A stretch of DNA of 64,000 bases from Teratosphaeria epicoccoides (Eukaryota > Ascomycota > Dothideomycetes > Mycosphaerellales > Teratosphaeriaceae). The stretch lies in the NCBI GenBank assembly GCA_021401465.1, contig JADDMT010000063.1:62001-126000 (forward strand). Reading direction: 5' to 3'. Shown here in pieces: positions 59,114 to 64,000 of the stretch (within the stretch, counting starts at the first letter, position 1; each line of letters begins with the position of its first letter). The translations under genes were made by a program, and so were the position numbers. The notes below the pieces were generated by a model that worked only from the letters and a program-made list of their open reading frames with translations, made no database searches and was not told the DNA's origin.

Positions 59114-60613
59114 TTAACCTTCGAAGCTGTATCTCAACCACTCGCCCACTGCCCTCAAACTCTCCCATCGTACAGTCTCGTTCTCATCCTGCATTAACGC
59201 CATTACGCGCGCCTTCAGACCAGTCTTTTCTAGAACCTGCCGCTTCTCTGGACACTCCTTGACTAAAGAGGCGACGTCATTGCACCCAATCGCGAGTACC
59301 TGTTTATCATTCTGCCATTCTTTTGACAATATCTCAGCCAGTTTCTTTGGCAAAGCACCTTGATTGGAGTCGATGATTGCCTTGGCATTCTCTCGCCAAA
59401 AGTCCTGGTTCTTATGCGGCGGCGACCATCGCAAGTGTCCACTGTTCACTTCCGCAGCATATTCGTCGAGGGTCGTCTGCGATGACGTGTATTCTTGAAG
59501 CATGCTGGTAAGCTTCTCTAGATCTTCCAGAAGATCTTGATCGGTCAAATGTCGCGTCTTCAGGTTGCTCAAGACCTCCGGAAGCCGAGCAGCGAGCGCC
59601 GCAGGCATGAGCGTGGTTTTATTGCAAGATAGCAAGTTGTACAGTGTCCCTATCAGGAGCCTAGTTGTTTTCTCCTTTGGCGAAATGCGTAGAAGCTGGG
59701 TGTATAGCGGCACAAGGTCATGCTCTTCATCGAGACCTTTGCCGACCAGCTTCCCCTCAAACGAGAGCTGCCAAACGACTAGAAGGATGTGATATAGCAG
59801 CTGCAGACCGACGCCGCCCCCGACTCTCACATTGCTGTCGGCAGTGCTCCTAATGCTCGTTGCCCTTGAAGCGCCGTTGTACAATGTGCTGTCGCTGTCC
59901 TTCCCACATGTCGCATTGCGCAGGACGTCTATCAGGGGCCCGATTATCTCTTTCCGTTGTTGCCAGAATTGTTGCCTTGACTTTGAGGTTCTGAGTAGTG
60001 CGCTGTATTCCTGCACTGCGATGTCTTGCAGGTTTGAGTCTGACGTATTCGATAGTGCTGCGATGTACGAGTACACTTTCGGCAGGGCCTCGTCAATCTC
60101 GGGTGTTGATCTCGATTGCGCGACCAGTGCTGTTGAGAGCAAGGATGAAAGTACGGCGGAAGTCAAGAGTGGTATTGGGTCCTCGGCGTTGTTAGACTGC
60201 TTGAGGAGTGGCAGTAACGGTTTGTATGGTTGCGGGTGCTTCACCAAGGAGTCCACGAAAGAGGGGATATCTGTACAGCATTAGCATGGATCAACATGCT
60301 GCGTGCCATGTTCCTTGCCTTCCATCAAGTCGCCAACCAGGACGAGCATGTACTGCAAGATATCGGTTCTCTTGGCAGCGCTTTCGAATATGCTCTTGAC
60401 CTCGCCGCTGCCAAGCAAGAGTGTGGTGTATGTAGCGATACCATCCTCAACGGTTTGCTTCCTCTGTTCTTTTCTGACTTTGTCGACCGCCTTTATCTTC
60501 TTCAGGTCTGCTTCTGTGATGGTCTTCGCTCGGACGGCACCCTCCCAGCTTATGGGCCGTGCGCGGATGTTGTTCTGCAGCGATTGTATGTACGCGGGAG
60601 GGTCCAAAGACAT
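59114..60613 (-). CDS. VMA13: V-type ATPase subunit H
   Basis: Two exons, 60613-60319 and 60270-59114, give 483 residues, close to yeast Vma13. Subunit H is an ARM/HEAT-repeat protein that couples and gates the V1 and Vo sectors of the vacuolar proton pump. The N-terminus SLDPPAYIQSLQNNIRARPI and WEGAVRAKTITEADLKKIKA is family-typical. The C-terminal signature is HLRWSPPHKNQDFWRENAKA, KQVLAIGCNDVASLVKECPE and QDENETVRWESLRAVGEWLR. The single intron (60271-60318, 48 bp) begins GCAAGG and ends GTACAG with a GCTAATG branch-like site: the join VGDLMED|IPSFVDSL needs this GC donor, and no GT in the vicinity preserves the frame with a workable intron length. It is divergent from the SCAP gene. Confidence 0.94.
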
Positions 60614-60928
60614 GATGGAGGCAAAGATCTGGACAGCAAACGAAAGAGGCGAATATGTCAACGGTTGAGCCCACATGCAATGGACAGCGTCGCACAAGGG
60701 AGGGCTGCTACGAGCTCACTAGCGCAATGGCGATCAATTCCAGAACCTGTCTTCACATCTCTTCAAAGCTTTCCCTCGCGCGAACTCAACCAAATTCGAT
60801 CGGCATCTTGAAATCACAGTCCGGCGCTTGCGATAGCCTTGATCCTTCAAGTGTATCAACAGGAACAGGATGACAAAGCTAGCACTCCTCTAGCTACATA
60901 TTATTGTGTCGGAAATGGCGGACCGTAC
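60614..60928. promoter_or_regulatory. divergent VMA13/SCAP intergenic region
   Basis: A 315-bp gap between divergent starts must hold both promoters. An AT-rich ACATATTATTG lies at about 60897-60907, 22-32 bp before the SCAP ATG. No sterol-response element was identified with confidence. Confidence 0.35.
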
Positions 60929-63900
60929 ATGATGCTCTGGTACCTACTCTACCCTTTAAGAGGCACAACTCAGCCGCCTCGTCTGTCAGCAAATCACCCC
61001 ATTCGACGAGCTTTTTACAGACATGGCAAAGCCACGGCGCAGCACTGGCTCGTGGCCATGTTGGTCTCCGTCGCCATCGCGATGGGCTTCTCATATCCCA
61101 CGATCTTTCTCTCTGAAAATCCTACCGCAGGCTTCGCTACCTACCCTCATTCTGTCTGGACAAGTGCCAAGCCATTCCACGGTGATGGAAGTGCAGTTGA
61201 TGTTGAGATGCGGCAGGTCTGGATCCACGGTAGCTATATGAACGCACTCGATAAAGATGTTCTGAAAAGCGGTCTTGCCATTCAGCAAACATTGGTGGGC
61301 GGCGAGAAGCTGACACAGTTCTTGCCGACATTGGACGAGAAGCTACGATCGAGCACACTACAATGGGGCTACCACTCGCCGCTAATGTACTGGAATAACT
61401 CGATCACAATGATTGAACAAGACAAGGACATCGTTCGGACTGTCAACGACCAATCCGGGACTTCGTCGTCACTAAATGTGGCGTTGCGACCTGCTTCAGT
61501 ATTTGCAGGCAAGAAATTTGATCGCAAAAGGCTTCTTGCTGCCGATGCGCTCGTCTTGACCTTGATGAACAAAGCATCAGATAACGTAGGTGGCAAGTGG
61601 ACGAATAGAATGAATTCTATCGCTCAAGGCCCCTGCGGCAATTGTACGCTGTTTCCGCATGACGGCAATGTGACTCGCAACAAGGTCTACGAATTCAGCT
61701 TCGTGCCTCTGTCGATCTCCGAACATCTGGCTCTGACTTTCGCCTACAGCTGCATGGCTTTGTACGTGCTCTTCAGCTTGCGCCGCATCAAAGCTTTCCA
61801 CAGCCGTTTTGGACTGGTCGTGACCGCCATCACTCAGATAACGTGTTCGATCTTGTCGAGCTTCACGATCTGTGGCATCTTGAACATCAATCTGTCAATG
61901 ATTCCGCAAAATGCCTATCCTTTCGTTGTTCTGGTGGTCGGCCTGGAGAACATGTTTCGTTTGATCAATGCAGTCCTGCAATATCCAGCGATGGTAGCCA
62001 CAAATCAACGGATTGCCAACGCTCTCGGAGACATCGGACCGGTTTCTGTCGCAACAGCATTTCAGAACATTGGGATATTGTGTATCCTGGCCCGCTTCGT
62101 CTCGCCAGGTGTTGCGGCATTCTGCGCATTTGCGTGCATTGCAACACTGTTCGACGTCTTCTTTCTGCTCACATTCTTCGTAGCCGTGCTCAACGTCGAC
62201 ATCCGCCGTCTGGAGCTGCAAGACGCAATATCGAGGTCAAATCAGAGGGAAAGGCAAAGACATAAGCGCAAGATTTCGCCTGCCAAGCACGCCTGGTTGG
62301 ACGCACTTGTTCAAGGCCGACTACCATTCAGCACAAGGATGGCCGGTACAGCAGTCACGACGACTTTCATCCTTTCGCTTGACTACCACTTCTTTGAACG
62401 ACATGAAAAGGCGACATCCCTGCGGCACCTGTTAGGCACGGCTAGGGGCGGGCAGCCGATTCTTAGTGACTTCGACAACTTCACGCCACCTCCAATCAAT
62501 GCCAGCCTGACCCCTGGCCAGTGGATGCGGATGCAAGACTTCGACACCGCCAAGGAAGTTATGCGGCTGGCAAAGCCTGGCGCCGACACCTTCATCGTCC
62601 GTGTGTTCGCGCCTCTGATTGTTGTGCTGGACGGGGCCGATCGCACGGGCGCTTCGGTAGGAGCTGCGGCATGGCCACATACGCTCCGAAGCTTTGCGAT
62701 ACATCACTTCTACCCTGTCGCCGTCGCAGTTGTATTTGCGGTTGCATTCGTCGCGGTCCTGATGAATTTTCTGCTGTACAAGGAGGGTAGCGATGGTTAC
62801 ACGACAGATGATGAGCGGCTCGAGGAGAATGCTCTCAAGGTCCAATCAGTGGTACTTTCTCATAAGCTCGATATCATCAAGGTTGCGGGCACAGCCAAAA
62901 ATCATTTCGCTACTGTCAGCCTCGACCGACGCATATCAGTGTCGAGATTCGAACACATGCATGGATACTCGACATTCGATGTACCACGAGACATCCTTTG
63001 CAAGCTTCAATGGCCCATCAAGAACGTCAGCATTGACGACAATGCGGAGAGATTGGCGTTGCGGTGTGCCAATGATCATATTGCGCTGTACGACTGCACA
63101 GCTGGCTCTTTCTTCAGGGCGACATTACGCTATCCAGACGACAACCCACCGGTCTACTTCAACCACATGGCCCTGGAGAATAACGGAATATCTCAACAGT
63201 ATTTCGTGATTCTGACTTCCGGGGGTCGCATCCTTATGCAAGCATTGAACCGTGGTGAAGCCAAGCCCGTGGAGTACCGCCTGTCGGACGTACCACTTCT
63301 TGGTGCGTATCTGCTTGACAGCAATGGTGCCGCACAGAAAAAGCTACTGGTCGCCACAGAAGACTCTAGAATTGCTGGCTATGTTTGGAATGGCAGTAGC
63401 TGGGACGAGACTTGCTCGCAGCTGCTCCCTGTGACCACGCCTGACCGCAGGACGTGTGGCACAGTACGCATCGCATCCCGAGATGCCCTTGGCCCCGACG
63501 TCCTTGTCGTTGAAGCCCTGGAATTCATCTCATTTTTGGACGCTCAAACACTTGCCCTTCTGAGCAAAGTCGATCTTCTTGATAATTGCATCGGCGGTCA
63601 GGCATTGTTAGGCCCTCTCACCCACTGCCCGGCTTGCAACTCGATTGCACTGAGATCTATTGGCATCGCCCATAGCCGCGAGACCGATGGGTCTTCCACT
63701 GTTACGACCTTGACCGTGGAAGTTGGTGAAGAAGTAGACGCACTGCCTATTTGCTTGAGGAAACCTGGGCCCGCGTGCAAGTCATTCGAGAGCTGTGCCA
63801 GATTGCGCCACGATGTCGAGAATGCCGGGACTTGGGCCGTTGTGAGTTCGGCGGCGATCATTGGACTAAGAAAGAGGAAAGACCCCTCGATTCGAGATGC

Positions 63901-64000
63901 ATCGCTGACGTTGCCGAGTCCACACCTGCGCCGTCGTCGTCGAGCCGACGGCTCACCCCGGTCAAGCGAGGATAGCACAGTCCGCTGGGAAGCATACCGG
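60929..64000 (+). CDS. SCAP: SREBP cleavage-activating protein (SCAP) homolog, 3' end outside window
   Basis: From the ATG pair at 60929/60932 the frame stays open for 1024 codons to the window edge. Near the start are HGKATAQHWLVAMLVSVAIA (first span, about 36-60), then SYPTIFLSENPTAGFATYPH and VWTSAKP, the luminal start typical of fungal SCAP. A luminal loop with NCT and NVT glycosylation sites leads to the sterol-sensing domain (about 264-430), including YPFVVLVVGLENMFRLINAV (about 329). After further spans (last about 598-617, FAVAFVAVLMNFLLY) a beta-propeller-like cytosolic part follows. SCAP escorts the SREBP transcription factor from ER to Golgi when sterol or oxygen is low. No intron or lesion is seen. 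The reading of the C-terminal domain as a propeller is inference. Confidence 0.9.
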   Translation, partial: MMLWYLLYPLRGTTQPPRLSANHPIRRAFYRHGKATAQHWLVAMLVSVAIAMGFSYPTIFLSENPTAGFATYPHSVWTSAKPFHGDGSAVDVEMRQVWIHGSYMNALDKDVLKSGLAIQQTLVGGEKLTQFLPTLDEKLRSSTLQWGYHSPLMYWNNSITMIEQDKDIVRTVNDQSGTSSSLNVALRPASVFAGKKFDRKRLLAADALVLTLMNKASDNVGGKWTNRMNSIAQGPCGNCTLFPHDGNVTRNKVYEFSFVPLSISEHLALTFAYSCMALYVLFSLRRIKAFHSRFGLVVTAITQITCSILSSFTICGILNINLSMIPQNAYPFVVLVVGLENMFRLINAVLQYPAMVATNQRIANALGDIGPVSVATAFQNIGILCILARFVSPGVAAFCAFACIATLFDVFFLLTFFVAVLNVDIRRLELQDAISRSNQRERQRHKRKISPAKHAWLDALVQGRLPFSTRMAGTAVTTTFILSLDYHFFERHEKATSLRHLLGTARGGQPILSDFDNFTPPPINASLTPGQWMRMQDFDTAKEVMRLAKPGADTFIVRVFAPLIVVLDGADRTGASVGAAAWPHTLRSFAIHHFYPVAVAVVFAVAFVAVLMNFLLYKEGSDGYTTDDERLEENALKVQSVVLSHKLDIIKVAGTAKNHFATVSLDRRISVSRFEHMHGYSTFDVPRDILCKLQWPIKNVSIDDNAERLALRCANDHIALYDCTAGSFFRATLRYPDDNPPVYFNHMALENNGISQQYFVILTSGGRILMQALNRGEAKPVEYRLSDVPLLGAYLLDSNGAAQKKLLVATEDSRIAGYVWNGSSWDETCSQLLPVTTPDRRTCGTVRIASRDALGPDVLVVEALEFISFLDAQTLALLSKVDLLDNCIGGQALLGPLTHCPACNSIALRSIGIAHSRETDGSSTVTTLTVEVGEEVDALPICLRKPGPACKSFESCARLRHDVENAGTWAVVSSAAIIGLRKRKDPSIRDASLTLPSPHLRRRRRADGSPRSSEDSTVRWEAYR

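Noticed and set aside
1..64000. CRISPR arrays, integrated viral or transposon elements
   Set aside because: No repeat-spacer pattern, reverse transcriptase, transposase, integrase or capsid-like protein was seen in any frame.

Overview
The window is 64 kb of nuclear DNA from a filamentous ascomycete (Pezizomycotina; gene content and style fit a Dothideomycete, but the class is inference). The evidence is compact eukaryotic genes interrupted by short GT-AG introns of 42-127 bp, fungal-only families (two Zn2Cys6 regulators, APQ12, an AlcR-like zinc cluster, a CYP504-type P450, a DUF2293 protein), and no operons or rRNA. Coding coordinates below start at ATG codons; splice sites were placed by eye from reading frame and family conservation.

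1-5.5 kb is a catabolic group: homogentisate dioxygenase (hmgA, cut by the window edge) divergent from fumarylacetoacetase (fahA), followed by a phenylacetate-hydroxylase-type P450 (phacA). Together they cover entry of phenylacetate and the ring-opening end of phenylalanine/tyrosine/phenylacetate breakdown. 5.7-11 kb holds a HAD phosphatase, a THO-complex WD40 protein and an 887-residue fungal protein of unknown function whose C-terminal domain resembles the HicA fold pattern. 11-16 kb is a gene-poor stretch with a detached copy of that C-terminal domain and a decayed cytosolic phospholipase A2 gene.

16-41 kb is mostly housekeeping: a homeodomain factor, TRM8, SEC26 (beta-COP), mago nashi, GID4/VID24, a complex I ESSS subunit, a DUF2293 protein with SUMO-interaction-like motifs, PRP46, an uncharacterised 741-residue protein and ORC1, with a broken BTB gene between. 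41-53 kb is accessory in character: an AlcR-like regulator, a disabled beta-lactamase/esterase-family gene carrying an 89-bp tandem duplication, an intact Baeyer-Villiger monooxygenase, gluconokinase, a type II haloacid-dehalogenase-like HAD and a second Zn2Cys6 regulator. 53-64 kb returns to core functions: a small conserved protein, APQ12, a mucin-like single-span membrane protein, VMA13 and a SCAP homolog running off the right edge.

The observations most worth following are the HicA-like domain and its solo copy, two GC-AG introns (mago and VMA13), an in-frame intron splitting the homeodomain, the SIM-rich DUF2293 protein, and the regulator / dead esterase / BVMO locus.
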